Shown in pieces: positions 43,118 to 52,443 of a stretch of 64,000 nucleotides of DNA; position 1 is the first letter of the stretch; each line of letters starts with the position of its first letter. Under the pieces are notes generated by a model, which was given only the letters and a program-made list of their open reading frames with translations, was not told the origin of the DNA and did not search any database. Source of the stretch: Candidatus Saccharimonadota bacterium (lineage in GTDB: Bacteria > Patescibacteriota > Saccharimonadia > Saccharimonadales > Saccharimonadaceae); NCBI GenBank assembly GCA_017515205.1, contig JAFWHN010000002.1:34683-98682 (forward strand). Reading direction: 5' to 3'. Position numbers and translations under genes: made by a program.

Positions 43118-43258
43118 ATGCGTGGAGGGACGCGAACCCGTAGGGTTCGGACGCTGTAGGAGCCGAATAAATATCCAAAGCCTGCTTTGGATATTTTGAG
43201 GCGACGCCCAGCGTTGTGGGTTTGCGCTAGCAAGCCCACAATCCCTCCGGGTGTACCA
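43118..43258. repeat. Four-way-junction palindromic element ending in a tRNA-Arg 3'-end copy
   Basis: Closing stem GGAGGGA (43124-43130) / TCCCTCC (43242-43248). Inside, three hairpins: CGAACCC-GTA-GGGTTCG (43133-43149); a long arm closed by ACGCTG / CAGCGT (43151-43214) whose tip is a perfect 13-bp stem (43169-43181 / 43184-43196); and a 12-bp hairpin (43214-43241). At most 2 nt separate adjacent helices. The right end continues into a copy of the tRNA-Arg 3' end (43240-43258, 18/19). No credible gene lies inside. Confidence 0.75.
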
Positions 43259-43294
43259 AATATATTTATTTGTAGCCCAAAACGGAAACCCTTT

Positions 43295-43310
43295 CCGGCC
43301 GGGCATACCA
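43295..43310 (+). repeat. Second tRNA 3'-end-like remnant
   Basis: CCGGCCGGGCATACCA resembles the last bases of tRNA-Arg(CCG) at 47210 (GCCGGGCGTACCA). Confidence 0.5.
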
Positions 43311-43311
43311 A

Positions 43312-43342
43312 GAAAAAATATGCCCCTTAGGGCTATATTTTT
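43312..43342. terminator. Bidirectional terminator at the edge of the ABC cassette
   Basis: AAAATATGCCC-CTTA-GGGCTATATTTTT, with A and T runs for both strands. Confidence 0.75.
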
Positions 43343-43360
43343 ATTCATCACACCTCAAAA

Positions 43361-44092
43361 TTATTTATTATCACTAATCATTCTCTTTTTAAATACAATA
43401 ATTGACAATAATATAATTGCTATAAAATAAATTAAAAATACTACTATATCGGCAGGCGTTAAATTACTAAAATCGTTATGCAATGTGCCTTGTATGATAT
43501 TTAAGCATGCTTCAAATGGCAATATTTCACATATAATTTCGAAAACGCCACCGATTGAATCTTTAGGAAAATACATACCACTTGTAAAACATACTAATTG
43601 AACAACTATGCTTCCTAGACCGCCAGTTCCTTTTTCACTAACTAGACTTCCGATGAGTATTCCTAACGATATAAAGAATATAGAAATAACCATAGATACT
43701 AATATAGTCAGTATTATGCTTACACTAAATTCTAGCCCCATGATAACAGCGACTAAGAAGAACAATACATTTTGGATTAATACTATTGGCAATAGTGATA
43801 ATATATATCCTAAAATATAATCACTTGGTTTCATCGGTGATGTTCCAAGTCTAATTAGAAATGATGAAGTTCTATCCTTTGCAACTAATGTTGCAGTAAA
43901 CAATGTAATAAATGAAAAGCCAAATAGAATTATTGATGGAGTAAAGTTTTCTAACTTGTAATTATCTGCTGGAATATCAAATTGTTGAAAAATAAATAAT
44001 AAGAATAATGGTAAAACAATTTCAAATACTAGGCTTAAAGGATCTCTAATTAATTCCTTAAAGTTTCTCTTTGCAAAATTTATCATTCTCAT
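43361..44092 (-). CDS. ABC-2 type transporter permease
   Basis: A 243-residue membrane protein with six helices and the ABC-2 family look: N-terminal FAKRNFKELIRDPLSLVFEIVLPLFLLF, KDRTSSFLIRLGTSPMKPSDYILGYILS and GTGGLGSIVVQLVCFTSGMYFP. It pairs with the ATPase directly upstream (1-bp overlap). Drug, lipid or peptide export is typical, substrate unknown. Base composition is more A/T-rich, with codons unlike the neighbours, suggesting transfer. Confidence 0.9.
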   Translation of the reverse strand: MRMINFAKRNFKELIRDPLSLVFEIVLPLFLLFIFQQFDIPADNYKLENFTPSIILFGFSFITLFTATLVAKDRTSSFLIRLGTSPMKPSDYILGYILSLLPIVLIQNVLFFLVAVIMGLEFSVSIILTILVSMVISIFFISLGILIGSLVSEKGTGGLGSIVVQLVCFTSGMYFPKDSIGGVFEIICEILPFEACLNIIQGTLHNDFSNLTPADIVVFLIYFIAIILLSIIVFKKRMISDNK

Positions 44093-44820
44093 TATCGTTC
44101 ACCTCCAGTTGCAATTGATACAAAAGCATCTTCAAAGTTTTTAGTTTTAGTCTTTTTAATTAATTCTTTTGATGTGCCAATATCGACAAGACCACCATTT
44201 GCCATTACGCCAATTCTATCTGATAAGCTTTCGGCTTCTTCCATATAATGAGTTGTTAAAATAATAGTAATTTTACCTTTTAATCCTTCAATTACTTTCC
44301 ATAATTCTTTTCTCGCAATAACATCTAATCCTAAGGTTGGCTCATCTAAGAATAATATTTTTGGATCATTTATTAAACTAATAGCAATAGATACTTTTCT
44401 TTGCCAGCCACCCGATAAAGTTTTTGCTCTTTTAGTTAATATTTCATCAAGTTTAAATTGCTTAATTAATTCATTTATTTTTTTATCCTTATCTTTTATC
44501 TGATAAACTCCTGCCATAAACTCTAAGTTTTCTTTAACCGTTAGATTTGGGGCAATAGCAGTTTCCTGGGGCGATACATTTAAGATTTCTTTTATCTTGA
44601 GTATGTTCTTTTTCATATTCATATTTTCTATTATGATATCACCTGAAGTCGGGAGAATTAGTCCTGATAACATTTTAATGGTAGTTGTTTTACCAGCGCC
44701 ATTTACTCCTAAAAGCGCAAACAGTTCACCTTGTTTAATTTTCAAATCTATTTCATTTACTGCAACTTTATCTTTGAATTTTTTTGTTAATTTTTTTGTT
44801 TCTATTGCAATCATCATCAT
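44092..44820 (-). CDS. ABC transporter ATP-binding protein
   Basis: A 242-residue ATPase, partner of the ABC-2 permease. Walker A LGVNGAGKTTTIKML (~residue 40), Q loop VSPQETA, signature LSGGWQRKVSIAISL (~140; family LSGGMKRRL), Walker B KILFLDEPTLGLD (~160) and switch His in LTTHYMEEAESL (~195). Member of the DrrA/NatA-like export group. It overlaps the AbrB gene by 4 bp, so all three genes form one unit. Confidence 0.93.
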   Translation of the reverse strand: MMMIAIETKKLTKKFKDKVAVNEIDLKIKQGELFALLGVNGAGKTTTIKMLSGLILPTSGDIIIENMNMKKNILKIKEILNVSPQETAIAPNLTVKENLEFMAGVYQIKDKDKKINELIKQFKLDEILTKRAKTLSGGWQRKVSIAISLINDPKILFLDEPTLGLDVIARKELWKVIEGLKGKITIILTTHYMEEAESLSDRIGVMANGGLVDIGTSKELIKKTKTKNFEDAFVSIATGGER

Positions 44821-45017
44821 TTATCTCCCTTTGAAAAAACTTTATCGGACAAATCCTCAATTGCGTCCGCTTTTAATAAAGCTATCCCTTTTTGTTTATC
44901 ACAAAGCACGATGGCAGAATCACCTGGTTTAATATCAAACATATCTCTTGCTTCTTTTGGTATTACTATTTGTCCCTTTTCGCCAACTTTAGCAATGCCT
45001 ACAAACTTATCTTTCAT
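44817..45017 (-). CDS. AbrB/SpoVT-family transition-state type DNA-binding protein
   Basis: A 66-residue swapped-hairpin AbrB protein: GIAKVGEKGQIVIPKEARDMFDIKPGD (family GQIVIPKExRxxLxIxxGD) then AIVLCDKQKGIALLK. First in the AbrB-ATPase-permease operon, behind a consensus promoter with an 18-bp palindrome next to the start site. Probable autorepressor and switch for the transporter. SD AAGGAG before ATG. Confidence 0.88.
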   Translation of the reverse strand: MKDKFVGIAKVGEKGQIVIPKEARDMFDIKPGDSAIVLCDKQKGIALLKADAIEDLSDKVFSKGDK

Positions 45018-45031
45018 ATGTTTCTCCTTTT

Positions 45032-45049
45032 AGTATAACAAGTTATACT
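45032..45049. promoter_or_regulatory. Probable operator of the AbrB-ABC operon
   Basis: Perfect palindrome AGTATAAC-AA-GTTATACT, within about 5-22 nt of the predicted transcription start, just upstream of the SD. Confidence 0.6.
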
Positions 45050-45060
45050 TTTCATACTAT

Positions 45061-45089
45061 ATTATATTCCTATCAATCTTAAAAGTCAA
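45061..45089 (-). promoter_or_regulatory. Consensus promoter of the AbrB-ABC operon
   Basis: TTGACT (45089-45084), 17-nt spacer, TATAAT (45066-45061) on the minus strand. Confidence 0.8.
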
Positions 45090-45144
45090 CTTACGGAAAA
45101 TTTGGAAAATTATTTCCTACGAGCTAAATCTTCCTTTAACATAG

Positions 45145-45173
45145 TTGCAACTTCTTTCACTAGGGTGTACAAT
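45145..45173 (+). promoter_or_regulatory. Promoter of the malic enzyme gene
   Basis: TTGCAA (45145-45150), 17-nt spacer, TACAAT (45168-45173), giving a start within a few nt of ATG 45184. A second TATAAT directly abuts the ATG. Confidence 0.6.
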
Positions 45174-45183
45174 TTTTTATAAT

Positions 45184-46356
<1,173 letters not shown>

Positions 46357-46367
46357 AACACCATGAA

Positions 46368-46390
46368 AAAGGCCCATTATGGGCCTTTAG
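46368..46390. terminator. Shared bidirectional terminator
   Basis: AAAAAGGCCCATTATGGGCC plus TTT: AAAGGCCCAT / ATGGGCCTTT palindrome between two convergent genes. Confidence 0.85.
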
Positions 46391-47071
46391 TTATTCTGCA
46401 TTGATAGGCTCAAGGTATTCTTCAAGAGTAATACCTTGATCCGCAATATCGTCTGCAGCTTCTACACCTACATACCTCAAATGCCAAGGTTCATAAGCAT
46501 AGCCAGTTATTTTTTCCTTTCCTTCTGGATAGCGCAGGATAAAACCGTACTTTGGTGCCAACTTGTGAACTTTCTTAAACAACTTTGTCTCAGCAAGCAT
46601 AGCATCGTTATCATTGACTGCCTCACCATCTTTCATCATACAAACATCCACAGCTAAACCAGTATGATGTTCAGAATAACCCGGTGCGGCCAAATACTTT
46701 TCGCAATAATCCTCACCGTATTCCTCTTCGAAGGATTTCCACAGAGCAACCTGCTCGTCTACAGAGCGATACACACTATCAAGACGGATGTCTACGCCCT
46801 CTTCCTGAAGAGCAGACTGAAGCTCATTAAAATGTTCAAGAGTCTCTTTCTCGATTTTGACTTCATTGCCCCAAGGATCCTGATCTGATACCAATTCAAT
46901 CTTTTGTATCCAATCCCCAGGCAAAATATGATCTTTATTGACTAAAACCAAATAAATCTCTTCGTAAGAAGCATCCTCTGAGACACATCTTTCCGCTCCA
47001 GAATTACCGCTAGATCTACAAGCCGATAGTAGCAAAGCCGCCATCAATACAGCCAGAATAACCTTTTTCAT
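46391..47071 (-). CDS. VanY-like D-alanyl-D-alanine carboxypeptidase, lipoprotein
   Basis: A 226-residue M15 (LAS) peptidase trimming peptidoglycan stem peptides outside the membrane. Signal peptide with lipobox LLSAC (Cys ~18). Active-site features: SVYRSVDEQVALW, SEHHTGLAVDV with zinc His and Asp (~residue 145), and YEPWHLRYVG with the catalytic Glu and second zinc His (~205). Strong SD (GGGAGGTG), consensus promoter and ~30-nt leader, unlike its leaderless neighbours; codon use is also more like the 7-10 kb genes. Confidence 0.92.
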   Translation of the reverse strand: MKKVILAVLMAALLLSACRSSGNSGAERCVSEDASYEEIYLVLVNKDHILPGDWIQKIELVSDQDPWGNEVKIEKETLEHFNELQSALQEEGVDIRLDSVYRSVDEQVALWKSFEEEYGEDYCEKYLAAPGYSEHHTGLAVDVCMMKDGEAVNDNDAMLAETKLFKKVHKLAPKYGFILRYPEGKEKITGYAYEPWHLRYVGVEAADDIADQGITLEEYLEPINAE

Positions 47072-47103
47072 TAAGGTACACCTCCCTTCATTGTAATAAT
47101 TAT

Positions 47104-47132
47104 ATTATATAACAAATATTCTCGTTTGTCAA
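47104..47132 (-). promoter_or_regulatory. Consensus promoter of the VanY-like gene
   Basis: TTGACA (47132-47127), 17-nt spacer, TATAAT (47109-47104) on the minus strand. Confidence 0.85.
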
Positions 47133-47209
47133 TCGATAATTCAAAATTCTAACACCAAGACTTTTACAGATATGGATTTTTCCCTACAGGTGCGATATAA
47201 TACCCTCAT

Positions 47210-47286
47210 GCGCCCGTAGCTCAGCTGGATAGAGCGTCAGTTTCCGGAACTGAAGGTCACACGTTCGAATCGTGCCGGGCGTACCA
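47210..47286 (+). tRNA. tRNA-Arg (CCG)
   Basis: Acceptor GCGCCCG / CGGGCGT (G1-U72), anticodon stem TCAGT / ACTGA with loop TTCCGGA (CCG), T stem CACACG / CGTG, A73, CCA encoded. TATAAT at 47196-47201. Confidence 0.93.
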
Positions 47287-47349
47287 AAATATTTTAAAAG
47301 AAAGCTTACTCTATTTTAAATATCTTAAGCACCGCCTGGCTATATTCAT

Positions 47350-47367
47350 ATCGTGCCAAGCGTACCA
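47350..47367 (+). repeat. Copy of the tRNA-Arg(CCG) 3' end
   Basis: ATCGTGCCAAGCGTACCA matches the last 18 nt of tRNA-Arg(CCG) (47269-47286) at 16 of 18 positions, 64 bp after the tRNA and immediately before the promoter of tRNA-Met. Confidence 0.8.
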
Positions 47368-47389
47368 AATATGATATAATAATATATAT

Positions 47390-47466
47390 GGTACCGTAGC
47401 TCAGCTGGTTAGAGCGTGGGACTCATAAGCCCGAGGTCGGTGGTTCAATTCCACCCGGTACCACCA
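47390..47466 (+). tRNA. tRNA-Met (CAU), elongator
   Basis: Acceptor GGTACCG / CGGTACC, anticodon loop CTCATAA, T stem GGTGG / CCACC, A73, CCA encoded. TATAAT at 47375-47380. The 31-39 pair is A-G. Sequence alone cannot exclude tRNA-Ile2 (lysidine), but an Ile-UAU gene exists at 25790. Confidence 0.85.
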
Positions 47467-47495
47467 TTAAAATGCAAGAACTAATAGGTGGGTAT

Positions 47496-47891
47496 ATGTT
47501 GATAATTATGAAACATGGTTTTACTATTCTAGAAGTCATCATCGTTGGAATCTTTGCCTCCCTCCTTTTGATTCTCTTTTTCATCCAAAAATCCAACATC
47601 GATGCCTTTGAACGCGACGAAGACAGAAAAACCGCCATCAATGCTATGTATTATGCCCTCGAAGAAAGTTTCTATAAAGAACACAGTTATTACCCAGAAT
47701 CCATTTCCGAAAAAAACATCACTGCCATCGACCCAGCCCTCTGGACCGATCCGAATGGCCACAATCTCGGCGATCCAGCCAGCTCCTATTCTTATGAAGC
47801 TGCTAACTGCAAAAATGGCAAATGTAAAGAATATACTTTGAAAGCTATTCTCGAAAAAGAAGACCTTTACATCAAAAACAATCGTAATTAA
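47496..47891 (+). CDS. Type IV prepilin-like protein downstream of tRNA-Met
   Basis: A 131-residue protein: leader MLIIMKHG, then FTILEVIIVGIFASLLLILFF with cleavage Gly and Glu5. ATG 47496 is placed 6 nt after TAGGTGGG. The short ectodomain has an acidic helix and a Cys pair (NCKNGKCKEY), like major pilins with a disulfide loop. It begins 29 bp after the tRNA without its own visible -10, so it may be read through from the tRNA transcript. A candidate for the main competence pilin. Confidence 0.8.
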   Translation: MLIIMKHGFTILEVIIVGIFASLLLILFFIQKSNIDAFERDEDRKTAINAMYYALEESFYKEHSYYPESISEKNITAIDPALWTDPNGHNLGDPASSYSYEAANCKNGKCKEYTLKAILEKEDLYIKNNRN

Positions 47892-47913
47892 ATTAGCTCA
47901 ATCATTTAAAAAA

Positions 47914-47940
47914 ACAGCCGGCTAACCTGGCTATTTTTTA
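47914..47940 (+). terminator. Terminator after the pilin-like gene
   Basis: AGCCGG / CCTGGCT hairpin (one bulge) followed by ATTTTTTA. Confidence 0.6.
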
Positions 47941-47943
47941 GTA

Positions 47944-48522
47944 TTAATTATCCTTTTTCTTGCAAGTCTTTTTGGCTTCCGTCACTAGTTTCGATACAGC
48001 CTTCAATTCCTCTGAACTAATATCCGAATACTTAAATGTATAAGTTGTTTCATCACCTACCGTTGCCAATCTCAAAGTACCATAGTGGAATATCTGTTGC
48101 ATTATCCCCTCCTGCCGAAAGCTCACATCTTCTATCGAAGGCAAATCAATCATATTCTCAGAGGAAGAGACTAATGAGTTCATTACTAACTGCACCACAT
48201 GTTTATTGGTTACAAAAAGTTTGTTACCACTATAAATCATGAATGCAATCGTACCAATTATTATTGCCGAAACCAAAAGTGCTCCTAGCATTATAAAAAG
48301 GAACCTTTGTCCCATTTCATCAATCACCGCCTGGCTCAACAAAAACATCAAAAACGCTATCAGAACCAAAATCACACTTATCGCTGTACCTCCCATAATC
48401 AAAAACAGGCAAATCTTTGCCCGCTTAAATACAAATTCCACATACTCGTCTTCTGCCAGCCTCAGCTTCGGATAATCTTTTTTGCTTCTCTCATGTCGAA
48501 TTTTTACTAAAGATTCGTCCAT
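47944..48522 (-). CDS. Membrane protein with bacterial PH domain
   Basis: A 192-residue protein: two membrane helices (~35-62 and 75-98), then a bPH_2/DUF304-like domain: NKLFVTNKHVVQLVMNSLVSSSEN, DLPSIEDVSFRQEGIMQQIFHYGTLRL. SD AAAGGAG before ATG. It lies 18 bp after ruvB's stop on the same strand. Role unknown; these domains often bind lipids or peptides near the membrane. Confidence 0.75.
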   Translation of the reverse strand: MDESLVKIRHERSKKDYPKLRLAEDEYVEFVFKRAKICLFLIMGGTAISVILVLIAFLMFLLSQAVIDEMGQRFLFIMLGALLVSAIIIGTIAFMIYSGNKLFVTNKHVVQLVMNSLVSSSENMIDLPSIEDVSFRQEGIMQQIFHYGTLRLATVGDETTYTFKYSDISSEELKAVSKLVTEAKKTCKKKDN

Positions 48523-48540
48523 TTTAACTCCTTTCTGGCA

Positions 48541-49560
48541 TTATATCTTATTTTTTACCTCTTGTAAATGTTTCTTCCCCTTTTCTGTCACCACTCTCCC
48601 CTTTGGTGTCCTTGCAAGTAGCCCCATCTGCAAAAGATATGGCTCATAAAAATCCTCAATCGTACTCGCTTCATCACCAGTAAGCGCTGCAATCGTCGTA
48701 AGCCCCACTGGCCGATCACCATAATTCTCATACATTAATCTCAACATATTTCTGTCTGCAGGATCTAAGCCCAAATCATCTATTTCCATCAAATCAAGTG
48801 ATTTCTTCGCAATCTTCTGGTCCACAATGCCGTCCCCGTTCACGTCTGCAAAATCTCGTACACGTTTAAATAATCGATTAGCAATTCTCGGCGTCAACCT
48901 CGATCTCGTCGCCAGGAGCTCCGTCGCATCGGGCTGAATCTTGGTCTTTAAAATTCCTGCTGTCCGATTAATAATCTGCTCAATTTCTGGTTCTTTATAA
49001 TACTCTAACCGATGGATAATTCCAAATCTATCTCTCAACGGTCCAGCCAGAGAACCAGTCCGTGTCGTCGCGCCAATTACCGTAAAATGCGGTAAATCTA
49101 ACCGAACGCTTCGCGCTGCAGGACCTTTCCCAATTACTATATCTAATTTATAATCTTCCATCGCTGAATAAAGCACTTCTTCCACTGCCCGTCTCAATCG
49201 ATGAATCTCATCAATAAATAATACATCTCCATCTTTTAAATTCGTCAAAATCGAAGCTAAATCTCCCGCTCTTTCAATTGCTGGACCTGAAGTAACACGA
49301 AGTGACGCTCCCAACTCATGCGCAATCACCCCAGCCATGGTTGTTTTTCCAAGCCCTGGCGGACCATATAACAATATATGATCTAATGCCGAACCATCAT
49401 TTCGCTTTTTCACTGCCTCTATTGCTAATTTCAAATTATTTTTCAAGTGCTCTTGCCCAATATACTCAGCAAAACTAATAGGCCTCAAAGAAATCTCAAT
49501 CTTTTCTTCTTCCGCATCCTCATGAGCCACTGTCGGCTCCACTAACCTCTCAATTGCCAT
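48541..49560 (-). CDS. ruvB: Holliday junction helicase subunit RuvB
   Basis: A 339-residue AAA+ motor for branch migration with Ruv[20 protein letters not shown], Walker [20 protein letters not shown] (~65), [11 protein letters not shown] (~115), [19 protein letters not shown] and [17 protein letters not shown]. Length typical. Leaderless: TATAAT 49572-49567, 6 nt to the ATG; the 16 bases TATAATGAAAATATGG are identical to those at hrcA. Confidence 0.96.
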   Translation of the reverse strand: MAIERLVEPTVAHEDAEEEKIEISLRPISFAEYIGQEHLKNNLKLAIEAVKKRNDGSALDHILLYGPPGLGKTTMAGVIAHELGASLRVTSGPAIERAGDLASILTNLKDGDVLFIDEIHRLRRAVEEVLYSAMEDYKLDIVIGKGPAARSVRLDLPHFTVIGATTRTGSLAGPLRDRFGIIHRLEYYKEPEIEQIINRTAGILKTKIQPDATELLATRSRLTPRIANRLFKRVRDFADVNGDGIVDQKIAKKSLDLMEIDDLGLDPADRNMLRLMYENYGDRPVGLTTIAALTGDEASTIEDFYEPYLLQMGLLARTPKGRVVTEKGKKHLQEVKNKI

Positions 49561-49635
49561 ATTTTCATTATACTACAAACAGAGATAATTATAAACTTTT
49601 TTAACTTCACATCAAAAAACCAAAAAATTCCTATA

Positions 49636-49662
49636 TTGGCACTATTGACACGTGAGTGCCAA
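49636..49662. promoter_or_regulatory. CIRCE operator 1 of dnaK
   Basis: TTGGCACTA-N9-GAGTGCCAA. The 9-nt spacer begins with the -35 hexamer TTGACA of the dnaK promoter. Confidence 0.85.
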
Positions 49663-49673
49663 CGTGCTACAAT
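49645..49673 (+). promoter_or_regulatory. dnaK promoter
   Basis: TTGACA (49645-49650), 17-nt spacer, TACAAT (49668-49673). Start site near 49680, between the two CIRCE sites. Confidence 0.88.
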
Positions 49674-49682
49674 AGAGGTATA

Positions 49683-49709
49683 TTAGCACTCACCATGTGC
49701 GAGTGCCAG
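49683..49709. promoter_or_regulatory. CIRCE operator 2 of dnaK
   Basis: TTAGCACTC-N9-GAGTGCCAG: left arm 9/9, right arm 7/9, lying in the leader just after the start site. Confidence 0.9.
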
Positions 49710-49737
49710 AATAATTCAAAAGAAAGTGAGGAAAAAC

Positions 49738-51636
49738 ATGAGTAAAATTATTGGTATAGATTTAGGAACCACGAACAGTGCTTTTGCTTATATGGTCGCT
49801 GGTAAGCCAGAAGTTATTACCAACGCCGAAGGTGATCGCACTACTCCTTCCGTAGTAGCTGTTACGAAAAAGGGCGAACGCCTAGTTGGTAAAGTCGCTC
49901 AGCGTCAACGTGTCACTAATCCTAAAAATACCATTTACGGCATTAAGCGTTTAATCGGCCGTAAATTCGAAGACAAAGAAGTTAAGCATGACCTAGAAAT
50001 TAGCCCATATAAAATCGTTAAAAAAGGCAACAGTGTTGCCGTAGAAATGGACGGTAAAGAGTACACTCCAGAAGAAATCAGCGCTATGATCTTAAGCAAA
50101 ATCAAAGCCGACGCCGAAGCCTTCCTTGGTGAACCCGTCACCGAAGCCATTATTACAGTTCCGGCTTATTTCGACGATTCTCAACGTCAAGCCACTAAGG
50201 ATGCCGGCAAAATCGCTGGTCTCGAAGTCAAGCGCATCATCAATGAGCCTACTGCTGCGGCTCTCGCCTACGGCCTCGAAAGCAAAAAAGACGAAAAAAT
50301 TGCCGTTTTTGACCTCGGTGGTGGTACTTTCGATGTTTCTATCCTCGAACTTGGTGATGGCGTCTTCGAAGTTATGAGCACCAACGGTGATACCCATCTA
50401 GGTGGTGAAGATTTCGATAATATCATCGTAAACTTCCTAGTCGACGAATTTAAGAAAGAATCCGGTATTGACATCAAAGACGACGCCGCTGCTATGCAAC
50501 GTGTCAAAGATGAAGCCGAAAAAGCCAAAAAGGAACTTAGCTCCAGCACTTCTACCGACATTAATCTTCCATTCCTGTCTGCCGATGCCGAAGGTCCAAA
50601 GCACTTCGAATACACTTTAACTCGTGCTAAACTCGAAGAATTAGTCTCTGATCTCCTCGACCGTCTCGAAGGGCCAGTCGAAAAAGCTTTGAAAGATGCC
50701 AAGCTCGAAACCAAAGATATCGACGAAGTCGTGATGGTCGGTGGTATGACTCGTATGCCAGCCGTTGTCGAAAAAGTCAAAAAAATCTTTGGTAAAGACC
50801 CGATGCAGGGTGTTAACCCAGACGAAGTCGTGGCTGTCGGTGCCGCTATTCAAGGTGGCGTCCTCCAAGGCGACGTCAAGGATATTCTTCTACTCGATGT
50901 CACTCCGCTAACTCTCGGTATTGAGACCATGGGCGGCGTCCGTACTCCATTAATCGAACGCAACACCACTATTCCAACTTCTAAATCCGAAATTTTCTCT
51001 ACCGCTTCTGATAATCAACCACAAGTTGAAGTACATGTCCTTCAAGGTGAACGTGAATTTGCTAAAGATAACAAATCCCTCGGTCGCTTCATCCTCGACG
51101 GTATCGCTCCTGCTCCGCGTGGTGTGCCTCAAATTGAAGTTACCTTCAATCTTGATGCCAATGGTATTCTTAATGTCACTGCCAAGGATAAAGGCACCGG
51201 CAAGGAACAGAGCATCACTATTCAAAACTCCGGTAACATGAGCAAAGATGATATCGAAAAAGCTCGCAAAGAAGCCGAAGCTCACGCTGAAGAAGATAAG
51301 GAAAAACGTGATAGCATCGATGCCAAAAACCGTCTCGAAAACACCGTTTATCAAGCTGAAAAAATGCCAGATGAGTACAAAGACAAGATATCGGGCGACG
51401 ACAAAGACACTATCAAAAAGGCTGTCGAAGATGCTAAGAAAGTCTTAAACGATGATAAGTCCAAAAAAGATGATTTCGAAGCAGCCGCCAAAGAGCTTTC
51501 TGATAAAATCATGCCAATTGGTGCTAAACTTTATCAGTCTGCCGCTGATGATGCTAAAAAAGACGACAAAGACGACAAAAAATCCAGCAAAAAAGATGAC
51601 GATGAACCCGTCGAAGGCGAAGTAGTCGACAAATAA
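49738..51636 (+). CDS. dnaK: Chaperone DnaK (Hsp70)
   Basis: A 632-residue Hsp70. [14 protein letters not shown] (residues ~5-18), [17 protein letters not shown] (~185), [16 protein letters not shown] (~335), linker [18 protein letters not shown], substrate domain and a charged lid ending [13 protein letters not shown] 49738 follows GAGGAAAAAC; an in-frame GTG upstream is less likely. Works with GrpE (16186). dnaJ is not adjacent. Regulated by HrcA through two CIRCE sites. Confidence 0.97.
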   Translation: MSKIIGIDLGTTNSAFAYMVAGKPEVITNAEGDRTTPSVVAVTKKGERLVGKVAQRQRVTNPKNTIYGIKRLIGRKFEDKEVKHDLEISPYKIVKKGNSVAVEMDGKEYTPEEISAMILSKIKADAEAFLGEPVTEAIITVPAYFDDSQRQATKDAGKIAGLEVKRIINEPTAAALAYGLESKKDEKIAVFDLGGGTFDVSILELGDGVFEVMSTNGDTHLGGEDFDNIIVNFLVDEFKKESGIDIKDDAAAMQRVKDEAEKAKKELSSSTSTDINLPFLSADAEGPKHFEYTLTRAKLEELVSDLLDRLEGPVEKALKDAKLETKDIDEVVMVGGMTRMPAVVEKVKKIFGKDPMQGVNPDEVVAVGAAIQGGVLQGDVKDILLLDVTPLTLGIETMGGVRTPLIERNTTIPTSKSEIFSTASDNQPQVEVHVLQGEREFAKDNKSLGRFILDGIAPAPRGVPQIEVTFNLDANGILNVTAKDKGTGKEQSITIQNSGNMSKDDIEKARKEAEAHAEEDKEKRDSIDAKNRLENTVYQAEKMPDEYKDKISGDDKDTIKKAVEDAKKVLNDDKSKKDDFEAAAKELSDKIMPIGAKLYQSAADDAKKDDKDDKKSSKKDDDEPVEGEVVDK

Positions 51637-51643
51637 AACATTT

Positions 51644-51680
51644 AAAAATAGGGGCGAGCAAAAACTCGCCCTTATTTTTA
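51644..51680 (+). terminator. Terminator of dnaK
   Basis: AAAAATAgGGGCGAG-CAAAAA-CTCGCCCtTATTTTT, long inverted repeat with T run. Confidence 0.9.
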
Positions 51681-51696
51681 TGCTATAATGTAAAAT

Positions 51697-52443
51697 ATGA
51701 AAATTGTATTCCCCGAACTCAATAAAAACCCAATTGCTAAGGAAGCTTCCCAAGAGTTTTCCGACATCGAATTTTTGCCCGCTGATAATCTTGAGCAAGC
51801 CACCACTCTATTAAAAAATGGTGACGCCGATTCCATGGTTTCAGGTTTAGACTATTCCTCACGCGATGTTTTACTCGCTTGTAAAAACCATCTCCCTCTC
51901 AAATCAGCCTTTTTCTCCAGCTGTTTCATCTGTGAAAAAGAGAATCAAGTTCTTGCCCTCGCCGATGGTGGTGTCATCAAAACTCCTAACGAAAACCAGC
52001 TTTATACTATCGTAGAAGATACTGCCAATTCATTCACTTCCTTCACCGGTCAACAACCCATTATTGCTATGCTCTCATATTCTACCAATGGTTCTGGTGG
52101 TAAAAACCCTGATTTAGCTAAAATCCATTTTGTTATCGACAAAATCAGAGAGAATCATCCTGACTGGCTCATCGACGGCGAAATGCAACTTGATGCTGCT
52201 ATTGATCCAACCGTTTCCGCTAAAAAATTCCCTACTTCAGTCGTCAAAGGAAATGCCAATGTCCTAATCACTCCTGATCTCAATTCCGGCAATATTCTCT
52301 ATAAATCACTCGAACGCTTCGGTGGTTACACCGTTGCTGGCCCTATCATCCAGGGTTTCAAAATGCCTCTCGCCGATCTTTCACGTGGTAGCACCGTCAA
52401 AGATACTAGTTTAACAATCAAAGTAATTAGGAGTTTATCATGA
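51697..52443 (+). CDS. pta: Phosphate acetyltransferase-like (PTA/PTB) protein, short
   Basis: A 248-residue enzyme of the phosphotransacetylase family, which swaps acetyl between CoA and phosphate. The catalytic half is well conserved: IIAMLSYSTNGSGGKNP (~115), LIDGEMQLDAAIDP, KGNANVLITPDLNSGNILYKSLERFGGYTVAGPIIQG, DLSRGSTVKD. The usual length is ~330; about 80 residues of the N-terminal domain are missing. Leaderless (TATAAT 7 nt before ATG). Overlaps glmM by 4 bp, so its acetyl-CoA may serve amino-sugar acetylation. A PTA-like role other than acetyl transfer is possible. Confidence 0.8.
   Translation: MKIVFPELNKNPIAKEASQEFSDIEFLPADNLEQATTLLKNGDADSMVSGLDYSSRDVLLACKNHLPLKSAFFSSCFICEKENQVLALADGGVIKTPNENQLYTIVEDTANSFTSFTGQQPIIAMLSYSTNGSGGKNPDLAKIHFVIDKIRENHPDWLIDGEMQLDAAIDPTVSAKKFPTSVVKGNANVLITPDLNSGNILYKSLERFGGYTVAGPIIQGFKMPLADLSRGSTVKDTSLTIKVIRSLS

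Noticed and set aside
43081..43351. Two overlapping minus-strand ORFs of 76 and 78 codons
   Set aside because: They run through the tRNA terminator, the folded four-way element and tRNA 3'-end copies, with no SD and no sensible protein composition.
50268..50780. 170-codon ORF antisense to dnaK
   Set aside because: Ser/Arg-rich shadow of a highly expressed gene, without SD or promoter.
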